Shown: positions 1 to 10,528 of the stretch, piece after piece
How the letters are laid out: each line of letters opens with the position of its first letter
How positions within the stretch are numbered: the stretch's first letter is position 1
Source: Malachius bipustulatus
Lineage: Eukaryota; Arthropoda; Insecta; Coleoptera; Melyridae
DNA: 64,000 nucleotides
Direction: 5' to 3'
Assembly: GCA_910589415.1 (NCBI GenBank)
Contig: OU342634.1
Location: 44,622,723-44,686,722 of the forward strand
Program-made: the position numbers and the translations under genes
Notes under the pieces: model-generated
Database searches by the model: none
Seen by the model: only the letters and a program-made list of their open reading frames with translations
Told to the model about the DNA's origin: nothing

Positions 1-1755
1 AAACTGATGTGTGTGTGTGTGAGCCTACACATGTTAATGCCCTTATCTGGTAAAGTCTTCTTGAAATGAAGACGCTAATCCGACCCTGTATCAGTGATAT
101 ACCCTTCCGTGTTCCACCTTCATTTCCGCAACGTTCAAGACCTGGACTCCAGGTCCGTACATGAACCTTGATTAGTATCTAAGCGCGGTGCGGTATCCCG
201 TGGCCTCCATGATAGTCGAGTCAAGTGGTCCCTTTATCCATCCGCCTTGATTTCATATTAGTTTCAAGTAGTTTGTTCCTGGTTCTTTTACGAGCGTCTC
301 TGTAGATATTAGGACTCGGAATTGCATTTATAAAATAAATGTTTTCAATAAATTGCAGTTATTATTACAGAATTTTTTTTTTGCTTGTGGGTTCCTTCTA
401 CCATAGGAAGATCATCATTTTAGAAGTCATTCTTCGTGTGGCAGACAATGGTATGTAATTTTATGACAAAACAACAAAATTCGAACTTGAACTAGAGTGA
501 TTTTCAAAAGCAACAATTATTGCAACTTTGAACTTTGTACTCGTATGTACGGTATTATCTAGAATGCATACATAATGCCTTTTGTATTTTACTTCATTAA
601 AACAAACCTAAAAACTTTTTTGCTGAACTTTTAACGTCAACAATCTGTTTTGAATTTGTAACTAGTCTGGGAGATGAGACAATGTGGAACAGACAAAAAG
701 ACAATTTCCACCACCGGATTTTAATCTATGTATCGGAATTGTTAAACCATTCGGAATTAAAGCCCTGACAACACATTATTGAAAAAAACGAAATTACACT
801 TCGTGTAATTACAAGCTTTCAGCCTGTCGGTTTAGTGGAAAATTTATGAAACTTTATTTACACTGTGGATTTGATGGACGCATTGGAAAAAAGTACGGAA
901 AAATTGTACTCATACTCTGCTTAGCCAGTTCATTATACCGACAATGATAACAATAATTATTATACATAGGTACAGGGTGAGTTTTTTAATTTTAGTATGG
1001 GGATCTCGGAAGTTATCTATTATAAAAATGGTTAAATTGACAAAGTGGTGCAGAATTTTATAGGTACAATCTCGGAGAAGATTTTACATCTTCGGTGGTT
1101 ATTGAAATAGTGTACTGAAAAAAACTAAAAAATTTAGATTTTTTTATTTTAGGCATATCTTTTTTAATACTAATATGCTCTGCCTTATCACGTGGAAACA
1201 TCACTTTTTCCAGGGATTGTTTAAATAATATGAAAGATAGCTCTACTTAAAGGTGAAGTTAATTAAGTCTATTGAAATCAAAAGTTTCACGGCTTTCGTT
1301 GCTTTATTTCATCGCGGCCAGGAAGATGGACTACATCGGCAGTGATTATTTTCCAGAAACACTTTTGCTTATTCGCGTGTTTGTTGATTGATGATGTCAC
1401 AATGGCATGCAAAATTACCGATAATTCGCGTAATTCTCGAAAAGGTGACAAGCACTCGGTGGCCTTCGGTTTCATACGTGGCCTCCCCGACCGCGCTCTG
1501 GATGGATCAGCCACCCTTATCTCTCATCTCTATCATCTCTACTCTCTTCTGTTCGCCCTTCTAGCGCGTCTCCTTTCCTCTCTTTCTAGTTTATACGTTT
1601 AGGTATGTGCGATGCCCGCTAGGTGATATCGCAATATTAAAATCGTAACTGACCTAAGATCCGTGAACTTAAACACGATGTTGTTTTAGAAAAGGTTGTT
1701 AGCAATTATTGCTCGATTAAATAATTTTTCTTTTAATGTTAAAATACGCTTGGAT
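1..1755. other. Intergenic DNA, no gene recognised
   Basis: AT-rich sequence without a supportable gene. A (TG)n run occupies 8-21. The block 1430-1610 is somewhat richer in C and T and is open on both strands (75 and 86 codons), but neither frame shows a domain or a splice-consistent continuation, so I treat both as chance. Confidence 0.6.
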
Positions 1756-1773
1756 TAGACTTTAAAGTCGCTA

Positions 1774-2460
1774 ATGCGTTACATGGTTAAAAAAAACTCG
1801 CTTTTCAGTTTCAGATTTGACCACACCGTGAATTTGACTCAAGCACATCAAAGAGTTAGGAGAAATTTTGGACACCAGCATAACAACTGGAACATGGAGA
1901 ATTGGGTGCTCTTTATACCCATTAATGCAGATCTCCACAACAATGATACTCGTGCAAGAGTTTATAGACGTCAAGGGGGACGAGATTTGGATTAAACGGT
2001 GAGAGAAGTGGAATAAACCATTTACGGTGGTGGGTCTATTATGGTCTGGGGTGGCATAACTTCGAATGGACGCACAGCCTTCAACCAATTTTTAACCCGT
2101 TTACGAATCGGGTAGGTCTAAAATTTCATCTTGCAGCAAGATATTGTAAGACCTCATACTGCTGGAATCTTTCGTAATTTTTTCGATGAACAAAATTAAT
2201 TAAATTAAAATAAATTAAATTAAAAATATTAAAAAGAACAAACGTAATCAAGTACCGGGCCAATAGTCCTGATCTTAACCCCATTGAACATCTTTGGAGT
2301 ATTATGAAACTAAAATTTCTCGCTCGAGGACCAGCAGAAAAGCTTGAAGAACTCTGCAACTTCAAGAAGAATGGAATAATATTTTTCAAGATTTGATTAC
2401 CCCTGATAATATTCCCAGACCGTTGAGTGGAGGTTCTAAGTGTGGAGAACTTTCAAAAGG
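1774..2460 (+). pseudogene. Tc1/mariner-family transposase, decayed C-terminal part
   Basis: A broken copy of a Tc1-like DDE transposase, the nuclear enzyme that cuts and pastes its own element. Three frames must be combined to follow it. At 1774-1995 the reading WVLF, then D-x-R-x-R-V-Y-R-R, matches the segment holding the first catalytic Asp in this family. At about 2028-2118 comes GGSIMVWGGI, the conserved core. At about 2130-2160 is a QQDI/RPHTAG-like segment (second Asp region). At 2260-2310 is NSPDLNPIEHLW, the hallmark of the third catalytic block. Stops and frameshifts interrupt at 1993, about 2116 and about 2200, and a 30-bp AAATTAAAT-type slippage run splits the 3' half. The N-terminal HTH part and the terminal repeats were not found. 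It is not functional. Confidence 0.85.
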
Positions 2461-4919
2461 ATATTCCATTGTAATAAAAAGTTGTGATCGTTTAAGTAAG
2501 TTATATATCTACCTATTTCCTTGTGACTAGTTTAGATACAGAAACGTGAGAGAATCCATGGTTTGCAAATTTCGAAAACGTAAAATCAGCGAAGCTTCAC
2601 ATGCAATATTGCAGAATCAAGGACGATAATGTTTCCCTCCCATTAAGAACTATAGAGATTATATTTTACCCCTACCATTATCTGTAAAGTAGCTAATCAA
2701 TCATGTTATAGGGCATTGATAAATCAAAAATTTATAGCCTTACCCCTTACACTCTTGCAGCACTTTTTCCAAGACAACCTCCAATTATAAAATAAATCAG
2801 GTTTACCAAATTTACATAATCCATATCTTCGTGTTATACTCATACCTAGAATTTTACTTTATACCTGGGAAGCCATAAACTGCTTGGATGAAAATGTTTT
2901 ATGTACACTTTTTAGTGTACTTACCTATATTTCTGTTTAGAAATACATTTTACTGATTTTCTGGAGATAAAGTCTTAAATGTAAGAAACTTAGATGTTAT
3001 AAATAATATAAAAATATCATTATGTAAACAATGTCATGGCTTAAAGAATACTATTCTGCTTTATAATATACATGTGTATTTTAAATCCGTACCTATTGCT
3101 ACCTGTTAAGAAACATGTATTAGAGACTTGATGAAGAAATTAAGGATGTTATATCGTCCAGGTTGAATAACTACAAAGACTCTCAGAATTTATAGTATCA
3201 TTTATAGCATTCACAGACCGTCAAACAGATACATATCGGGCGACTTGATGTCATCATCCTCATTTTATACTGGGTGTGTATGGAAATCAGACTAGGCAGT
3301 TTGATTTACAACTAGGCCCTATTTGACTCAATTTAGCGGTCGTTTTTATAAGGTCCGGACCTGTACTTAGCTAACCGTGAAATTATTGGTGTCTTCCTGC
3401 ATTCCGCCCAGTTATCGCGTATTGTTTAATAGGCTTTTTTTAATTTATCGACCGGTATTATTCTAATTCGTATGACCTGTGTGAAGAAGAATCTTCTCCC
3501 AGGTCTGATTAAATAAATCAGACTTAATGACTGTTTTATGGGCTTTACCCTAATTTTAATTTATGGATCTACGGTCTATAACTAATTCCTTTAAGCTGAT
3601 AGGAATTATGACGGTCTTAGGTATAGTAGAGAATATAGAAAGCCGGCACTTGAGAAACTTTGGATTGTTGAATATTTACCTGTCTCGATTTAGTCTTAGA
3701 AAAGGTAGTATTGATTACCTCCTTCAATTTCGTAAGTGAAAACATCACGTACTATAGTTTTAATATAAAATAATCATTCCTAATTGGAATCAAAGAAGAA
3801 TATGATACCAATTAGCCAATTACCAATTAGCTCAAAAAATATTAGGTCGTTCTCTGTTAAGAACGTGTTAGCATATCTGTTTGATTACAATTTTTTAAAT
3901 AACCCCTACGGATATTAAAATATTAATTTATTTTAAGCGAATTAAACAATATTAATATGTTGCAGAGAAGTTGGAAATATCGACATTATGCTAACTTAAG
4001 TAAGTGACAGAAACAACTGTTGCATAAATTTCATGCGAACACGCTTCAGCTGTTCCAGAATACGTCAATTCCTGACACTTGACATTCGGGAATATCATCG
4101 TAGAAAATCCCCTTATCGAGTGCTATAGTAGTGAAAGTATTCCTTCTCCGAGACATTCCCGAGAGGTAAGATTTTTCAGCAAGGTTTTTTTGCACGTTTG
4201 GCGTGATTTTAAATATCGTATAGGTCAATTCCCAGAATTACAGAACAAGGTTGTGTTTGTTGGGAAACTTCCAAAGCGCCCGATTTAATTTATCAGTCGT
4301 AATACACCCACGATGTGGCTAGTTAGATCCTGCAAGCTTGAATGTGATTTATTTTTTGAGACTGATTAACGAAGACAAGTAATCAAAAGAAGTTCAGAGA
4401 GATGTTTAACATAAACAATACACCTGAATTGTTACAGAATGTCTTTAGTAGTGTAAGAAACCGAGTTTAAAAATGCGTCGGGGGGGTGGAGGGCACTTCA
4501 TGTTTACCTCTAAAATTAATTAATTATTGATTTTATTCACCAATTTTATAAAAATGCTCAAGATTGGTTTTGAAAAAATAGTTTTTTCGGAGTTTTTTCT
4601 TTTGCATTGGGTGTTTTTTAAATCTTTGATACCTAGTGAACTATGGTATACAGTTAATTTCGTATAAAAGTAAGAAATTTTCTAAATTATGAACACATGT
4701 TTAGACCATCTGGCTCAATAAAATAAAATAAAATAAAATAACAACCTTCTACTCCTTTACAAAGTAAATTATACGCGATACTCGTCTAAACATAAAAAAC
4801 AAATTCACCAAACACCAAACAATAATAAGTTTTTAAGTAGAAAAGCTCCCTCATCACACCCGGGAAACCTCAATTTCACACCCAAATCCCTCAAATCACG
4901 GTCCGCTTGGACCCCGGAT

Positions 4920-5140
4920 GCGCATTTGATGCCCGACTCCATCATCGAGAGGGCTGGTCCAGTCAGTGCAGCCGGCGATGCGATATTGTCCTCCGGAGGG
5001 CCGTAAGGATGACGTCAGCGGGATCGGGAATCATCCCGAGGGATAATCCGGCGCGCCAGATGTGAGCTCGGCCCCTTGCCGAGTGGGTAACTCGATATAT
5101 AACTCCATACGTAAGGAAACTTGGAGTCGGTCTAGTTATG
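4920..5140 (+). promoter_or_regulatory. GC-rich block with CRE-like site and TATA-like box
   Basis: Within an AT-rich stretch this block contains TGACGTCA-like (tgacgtcagc, 5010-5019), inverted CGGGAATCATCCCG (about 5025-5038), GGCGCGCC (5050-5057) and TATATAA (5096-5102). About 25-30 bases past the TATA box is a gagtcggtc stretch that could act as an initiator. No coding exon follows that I can support, so it may be a distal enhancer or conserved non-coding element rather than a promoter. Inference from motif content only. Confidence 0.25.
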
Positions 5141-6185
5141 AACGGTGATGAGGCAAAAGAGGTGCAGAGGGCGGAGGGTGAACGCAGGGGTGTATCGGGT
5201 TGAAGTTGTTGATGACATCGTTGAAAATAGGGATCTTTCTCGTAAGAACCATGCATGTTAATGAATTTTTAGTTGCTATAATATGTTTGAAATTCTGATC
5301 AATTAGAAGTTGATTGTTTTAGAATTCGATCTCTGTATGAAAACTTGTTTTTTATTATTTCAAATAAGCATCTGAAGGTACCAGATAAATTCCAGAAAAA
5401 TCGCTAGGTGTATTTCCCAAAAAAGACAAGACTTGTTCTGAAATTATTACTTTTTTAATTTTACTAATTTAATCTGCTTTTCTAACGACATCCACTAAAA
5501 CGTGACAGGAACAACAGACCTGTTTCTCTACTTTTACAGTGAATAAGTTATTAAGAAAATTCCTAATACTCCACTTCTTCCATAAAACAGTTTGGTCAGG
5601 TCGCGCATATTAAAAAATAATTAAGTTTTAGTCTGGACTTGAATTTTTTGAGAGCTTTCTATCTATCGATTAACCTATTTTCGGAGTATAAGAATAAAAG
5701 TTATAAAACAGAACATTAAGAATAGTTAGCTTTAAGAGAATAAAAGCCTTGATCATAACGTAACGACTTCTTCCAGGGCCGGCGTGGAAAATAATGTTTA
5801 CCCATGAAGCTTGATGAAGAACTTGTCTACAGTATTATATGAACTTTCGCCGCGTTTAGAGATTTATTAGATTTATTATAGAGATACGGGGCAATTACTC
5901 CCTAAATTCCCTTATAGGAAGTTTGAGAAACAGTTTTGTTCTCTCTAAAACTTCAAAGCAATTTCAATTTTAATAAAGATATAAGTTTCTTATTCTCAAT
6001 TTTTAATAAGAAACAGGCTATTTTTCATTTTATTTTTTGAAGATTCACAGAATCATTTCTATAGGTAGTCTATAGATAGATAAAAGAAAATAAATCTTCG
6101 TAATAAATTTGGACACTGTCTTCTCAACGATATGTATAATTAAAAAAAAAGGTAAAATCAGTTCCAATCTTTATAAGAATTTTAT

Positions 6186-6216
6186 CGACCGATTTCGGGT
6201 TTTGAGCCATTATCAG
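6186..6216 (-). ncRNA. Hammerhead-like core, degenerate
   Basis: Read on the minus strand the segment runs CTGATAA, a TGGCTC...-type arm, then CGAAATCGG. The hammerhead ribozyme core is CUGANGA - stem II - GAAA - stem III, so one core base (G to A) is altered here and it is unlikely to cleave. Penelope-like elements and some other arthropod repeats carry such motifs. See the finding on the whole series. Confidence 0.3.
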
Positions 6217-6260
6217 GACAGCTGAAAATGAGGAAAAATAATTGGTGGAACTAAGAGATA

Positions 6261-7140
6261 TACAGGGTGTCCCAGCTTATTCGAAGCGGTCTCTGTAGGC
6301 CAAACGATGGACTCTTTAAAAAAAAATTTGAAAATTCAAGTACAGAATCACAATCGCCATAATTTAAAATTATTTTGGAGTATACAGAGTGTCCCATATG
6401 AGAGTGGCATATCAAAGTTATGTTTTTTAAAATGAAATGCTCCTATGTCATTGCATTTTTAGATTGTCTAAGAAGAGAAAATAAGATTGGCTTTTACAGT
6501 TGGTGTTTAAATTCAGAAGTTTTTGAGTTATAAACAAGTGAAAATCGTCATTTTTCAAGTTCAAGGCCCTGTACAACGAAAACGGCTAAATATAGAAAAA
6601 AACGGCTTATATGTCCCTGTTTTAACTTTTCATGTACTATCCTATGGTATAGAAACATTTGTACTTTCTTTGATTTTTTTATTTGGCGACGCGTGGAGAA
6701 ATCTCAGAATTTTTCAAATTTTTTATCACCCTGTATAAACATTTCATCCACATCATAGGATAGTACATGAAAAGTTAAAATAGGGACATGTAAGCCGTTT
6801 TTCTCTATCTTGAACCGTTTTCGTTGTACAGGGCCTTGAACTTGAAAAATGACGATTTTCACTTGTTTATAACTCAAAAACTTCTGAATTTAAACACCAA
6901 CTGTAAAAGCCAATCTTATTTTCTCTTCTCAGACAATCTAAAAATGCAATAACCTAGGAGCATTCCATTTAAAAAAACATAACTTTGATATGCCACTGTC
7001 ATATGGGACACTCTGTATACCCCAAAATAATTTTAAATTATGGCCATTGTGATCCTGTACTTGAATGTGCAAAAACTTTTTGGAAAAAATCCATCGTGTG
7101 GCCTACAGAGACCGCTTCGAATAAGCTGGGACACCCTGTA
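6261..7140. mobile_element. Fold-back (long inverted-repeat) element, TACAGGGTG ends
   Basis: A near-palindrome of about 880 bp. The left arm starts TACAGGGTGTCCCAGC and the right arm ends GCTGGGACACCCTGTA. Both are flanked by TA, consistent with Tc1/mariner-type TA target choice. The arms of about 385 bp pair with scattered mismatches, and the loop lies at about 6650-6745. A second inverted pair is nested inside: TACAGAGTGTCCCATATG at 6383 and its complement ending at 7018. Open frames within it (6523-6738, 6985-7209) are readings of the repeat, not genes. It is non-autonomous, with no transposase. Confidence 0.8.
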
Positions 7141-7597
7141 TATTTGTACGTCTATCTGTTCCAGGACAGATTCAAAAGGACATATCCAGGACATATTTAT
7201 AAAGTATAACGTATAAACACTGCGTCCAAGATAAGAATGAACACAGCATGGCGATCTCGGAAACCGTGCAAGATACAGGGTAGGTTAAATGAGGAAAAAG
7301 TTGGGCAACCAGAAGGGCAATGCAATGGTAGAAACAGATCTTAAAATTATTTTTAATTTTCAAATAATTTTGAAAAAAAATCAATTTTAGTTTTTCTAGT
7401 TTATTGGCGTTAATACTGAAGATTTGGAAAAACTGAAACCATATTTTCATTACAGTTATTGACCAGCTTTATTTTTACGATGTCAGTTTATTTATCTGAA
7501 GATTCATATTTGCAGGGTGAGAATGAACTTTATTTTTTTTAATACGGCCTGAATTTTTTATCGCAAAAATTGAAAGTTATTTTAATTCTGAATTTAG

Positions 7598-7815
7598 TGA
7601 TATGCCACACCGAGTGGTTCAAATGTGTTTCGGACTATACGTACATTGACATCATCAGTTTAATTTGGCCCTTAATGGATCTGTGCTTCTAATTAAAATT
7701 CTTGCCCAAAAGGTTTAAGATCACAGATCCGTATTAAGGTAAAATTAAACTGATGATGTCATTAGCTATAGTCCGAAACACGTTAGAACCACTATGTGTA
7801 TAGCATGTCATTGAT
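7598..7815. repeat. Inverted repeat holding two hammerhead-like cores
   Basis: The two halves of a ~220-bp inverted repeat each contain the same motif in opposite orientation. At 7750-7790 on the plus strand it is CTGATGATGTC ... TAGTCCGAAACACG, and at 7658-7615 on the minus strand CTGATGATGTC ... TAGTCCGAAACACA. Both keep the CUGAUGA and GAAA core strings of hammerhead ribozymes, though stem II is poorly paired. The centre (7665-7735) also pairs. Best read as a head-to-head pair of Penelope-type repeat remnants. Confidence 0.5.
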
Positions 7816-8050
7816 AAAGGACAAGTCAGTATAGGAGAGGGTAATACTTGAGAATAAGATTTATGGACCTACTTCAAGATAAAACTTCCTAGAATCTGTA
7901 TTTTAAAACGGCTTTAACTTTTGAACTACGGAGTATTCGTGTTTTGTTTTCCCTTTACCAATCCAGATATTTTTGTGATAAATATTTTTGTCCACGACTA
8001 CCGTATAATATGTACCTTATGAATGTGCTTTCTAATGCATAAGCATAGTC

Positions 8051-8109
8051 ATAATTCACGTGAATTATAACCCGTGGATAATAGCCAGTGAATAATCATT
8101 ATTCACTGG
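8051..8109. repeat. Two adjacent short palindromes
   Basis: ATAATTCACGTGAATTAT (8051-8068) is a perfect 18-base palindrome. At 8085-8109 two 12-base arms, CCAGTGAATAAT and ATTATTCACTGG, flank a single C. The bases CGTGGATAATAGCC between them recur at about 9331-9344, which links this site to the palindrome at 9233-9364. Confidence 0.7.
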
Positions 8110-8590
8110 TCTAGAATTGCTAAGGACACGCGGTCTATATTTAGTATCTGGCAAGCATTTATCAGTACGTTTAGGCAATAACCAGGCACTTTAATTAGTT
8201 AACCTTATGCCAATCATAAAAATCTTCTTAAAGTATTACTTTGATCTGGTTTTTAATGCGCAAAAAAGTTAAAATTAAATAGAATATTATATCAAGTAAA
8301 TAAGCCATTGACATGACATGACAAGCGAAGCATAAATTGTTGTCAATTTGAAACGTCATAACTACTAGCATAGGTACCTACTATTTCTGTTAGAATTGTT
8401 TATTACTAACCTTAAATAATAGGTGAAAAATCAAACCTAAAAAATATCATTCGTTGGAAGTAACATTCTTCATCATAATAATATCTGTTAGGTTAAGCAC
8501 TCTAGGCTAAAATGAAATTTCATCATAACCTAACTATTAAGTAGGTAGTACCTAGGCCCATGTATTGTAATTAATTTATGGTAGCCTATA

Positions 8591-8958
8591 GAAGTGGTTG
8601 ATGAAATTGGGAAAAATATACGCATGTCACTGTAAACAGCTAATGGTCATGCTGTGTGTTGCCAGATTCACTTGTATTTACCAACAGACGGTTATATGGT
8701 GAAGTTTAAAAGAATTACTATTGCAAGTTTATAAATTAGATATTAAGACTATAAAGTGAGGGGAACATAGTTTAAGTTTAATTATATGAAATTTATATGT
8801 AGGGCGAGTAATTCTAAACTGTTAATTGTACTAATACTACGGTATAATTTCCGATTTTGGTCTGTTAGTAAATACCAGTGAATCTGGCAACACACAGCAT
8901 GACCATCAGCTGTTCCGAGGGGCATGCGTATTATTTTCCAAATCTCATCAACCACTTC
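8591..8958. mobile_element. Fold-back element with ~100-bp arms
   Basis: The left arm (8591-8692, GAAGTGGTTGATGA ... GCTGTGTGTTGCCAGATTCA) pairs with the right arm (8868-8958, ... TCTCATCAACCACTTC). The central ~170 bases are AT-rich and non-coding. It ends 53 bp before the recombinase-like fragment, so it could mark that element's 5' region. Confidence 0.7.
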
Positions 8959-9011
8959 AATAACAGGATTACCAACTTATAGTTTAATAATTTAGTTAGT
9001 TAAAAATTAAA

Positions 9012-9218
9012 ATGGAAATAATTGATAGTGAGGACGAAATACTGTGTACTCCACCGAAGATAACGGAAGCAGCAAAGGTAACTTACCTGAATTTGCTGCC
9101 TAAGAAATCCCGAAATCTTTATTCAACTGTGTACAACACCTTTATGAACTGGAAGGCGACCAAGAAAATTCATTCATTCTCATTGTTTAAAATAAATTTT
9201 TTGAATCAAAGTAAATAG
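9012..9218 (+). pseudogene. N-terminal fragment resembling an insect tyrosine-recombinase-type transposon protein
   Basis: A 68-codon frame starting with an acidic leader (MEIIDSEDEILCTPP). It is followed by LLPKKSRNLYSTVYNTFMNW and KATKKIHSFS at about residues 28-57. This P-x-K-S-x-x-x-Y-x-x-x-Y-x-x-F-x-x-W arrangement resembles the SAM-like N-terminal core-binding domain of tyrosine recombinase-derived proteins (Crypton or KIAA1958-like) found as repeats in insect genomes. After HSFS the match is lost and a stop follows, so the catalytic domain is missing. The identification comes from remembered family resemblance, without alignment. It could be a first exon of a larger copy, but I see no good donor here. 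Confidence 0.45.
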
Positions 9219-9232
9219 CAGTCGTGGACAAA

Positions 9233-9364
9233 GTATAGTATTATACTCGCATATAATGAGCTATTATCCACTCAGGTTAATTATGTCACTCGCTAACGCT
9301 CGTGACATAAACTTAACCTTCGTGGATAATAGCCCCCATTATATGCTCGTTTAATAATATACTA
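9233..9364. repeat. ~130-bp palindrome
   Basis: The arms run AGTATAGTATTAT...GAGCTATTATCCAC...AGGTTAA...ATGTCAC on the left and the matching complement on the right. The two sides meet at the CGCTAACGCTCG centre (about 9290-9302). It would fold into one long hairpin. It shares CGTGGATAATAGCC with 8071-8085. Confidence 0.75.
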
Positions 9365-10116
9365 GTTAGGTATACATTTTCTATGCATTATTAAGGACCA
9401 TGTTTTAATGTATAACTTTTCTTCTACTTTTTTATTTATGTATTATATGCTTTTAAGATAAGCGTTGATAGACATTGTTACAATTTTTTTAAAATTAATC
9501 GTTGATTTTTATGATAAACGATTAATCTTAATCTTAGTCAGAATTTGATTCTTGAAAACTGGAATTTCCAAGGTGTGAATAATTAGACATGCTTCTTATC
9601 CGAGTTCGATCATAGATAAAAAACTTCATAGAAAAAAATACATGAAAAAAAGATTGACTGAAGTTAATTCGAACTCATATTACATAATGAAACAGTATCC
9701 GAAAAATAGAGTTCCCTGAAATCAGATTTGTTGAATGGTATGTACCAGATTCATGCCACTAAATTCGTTTTGGTCGAGTAATTGAAAAAATAATTCTAAG
9801 GAAACTTTTCTCAGATTTATAGGTTTGCATTTGCAGGATAAGTCTTGTTAAATGTTCGTTCTTTTACTTTTTAACAGAGATAGAACTCTGATAACTTTGG
9901 TGCACTCTGCACTCCAAATTGTCAGCCCCGTCTGGAAGTTGGAAAAGTCCAGCTGGAATTAAATTTTCGCATCCGACGACTCAAAATAAATAAAATTCTC
10001 CAAGGCGAAACGTATTTTGATATAATTAAGGCGAATATTAAAAATGCATTAAATCTTCTTCTTATATGTACACGTGCAAGTTTAAATGTAAAATCTGATT
10101 CAGTTTTTGTTCATTA

Positions 10117-10528
10117 TACAAGGTGAGTCACTAATGGCCAATTTCCTCTTGAGACATTGTAGGGAGCAAATCGTGCAGCACAGGAAAAACGGTAAAAAAA
10201 AAATTTCTTGTAAATCGACCGAGATATGAAGAGGTAAAGTTTTGAGAGCTCAACTTCTTTAAATATTGACAGTTTTAAAGAATTTTTTGCTTAAAATAGA
10301 GACTTTACTTCATTCAAATATCGTAGAATTTTTTTTCTATACTTACAGTCTCTATTTTAAGCAAAAAATTCTTTAAAACTGTCAATATTAAAGAAGTTGA
10401 GATCAAATTTACCTCTTCGCATATCTCGGTCGATTTACAGAATTTTCTTTACTATTTTTCCTGTACTGCGCTAATTGCCCCCTACCCCCTACAATGTCTC
10501 AAGAGAAAATTCGTCATTAAAGGCTGTA
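10117..10528. mobile_element. Fold-back element, TACA ends
   Basis: A ~410-bp near-palindrome starting TACAAGGTGAGTCACTAATG and ending CATTAAAGGCTGTA. The inner arms (about 10250-10315 and 10350-10410; TTCTTTAAATATTGACAG and TTTAAAGAATTTTTTGCTTA with their complements) are almost perfect. The outer arms share CTCTTGAGACATTGTAGGG. It has no coding capacity. Confidence 0.75.

Larger units (their letters stand above)
2461..6260. other. Intergenic DNA with one GC-rich block
   Basis: No gene is supportable. A pentanucleotide run of AAAAT units lies at about 4717-4741. The block 4870-5190 is clearly more GC- and CpG-rich than its surroundings and is described separately as a possible regulatory region. 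The rest is AT-rich and featureless to my reading. Confidence 0.55.
7987..9232. mobile_element. Candidate element bounded by 13-bp inverted repeats
   Basis: TTTGTCCACGACT at 7987-7999 and its exact complement at 9220-9232 stand 1.25 kb apart in inverted orientation. Between them lie the palindromes at 8051-8109, the fold-back at 8591-8958 and the recombinase-like fragment at 9012-9218. The span may be one composite element or a nest of independent insertions. No target duplication is evident. The boundary call is inference. Confidence 0.3.
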
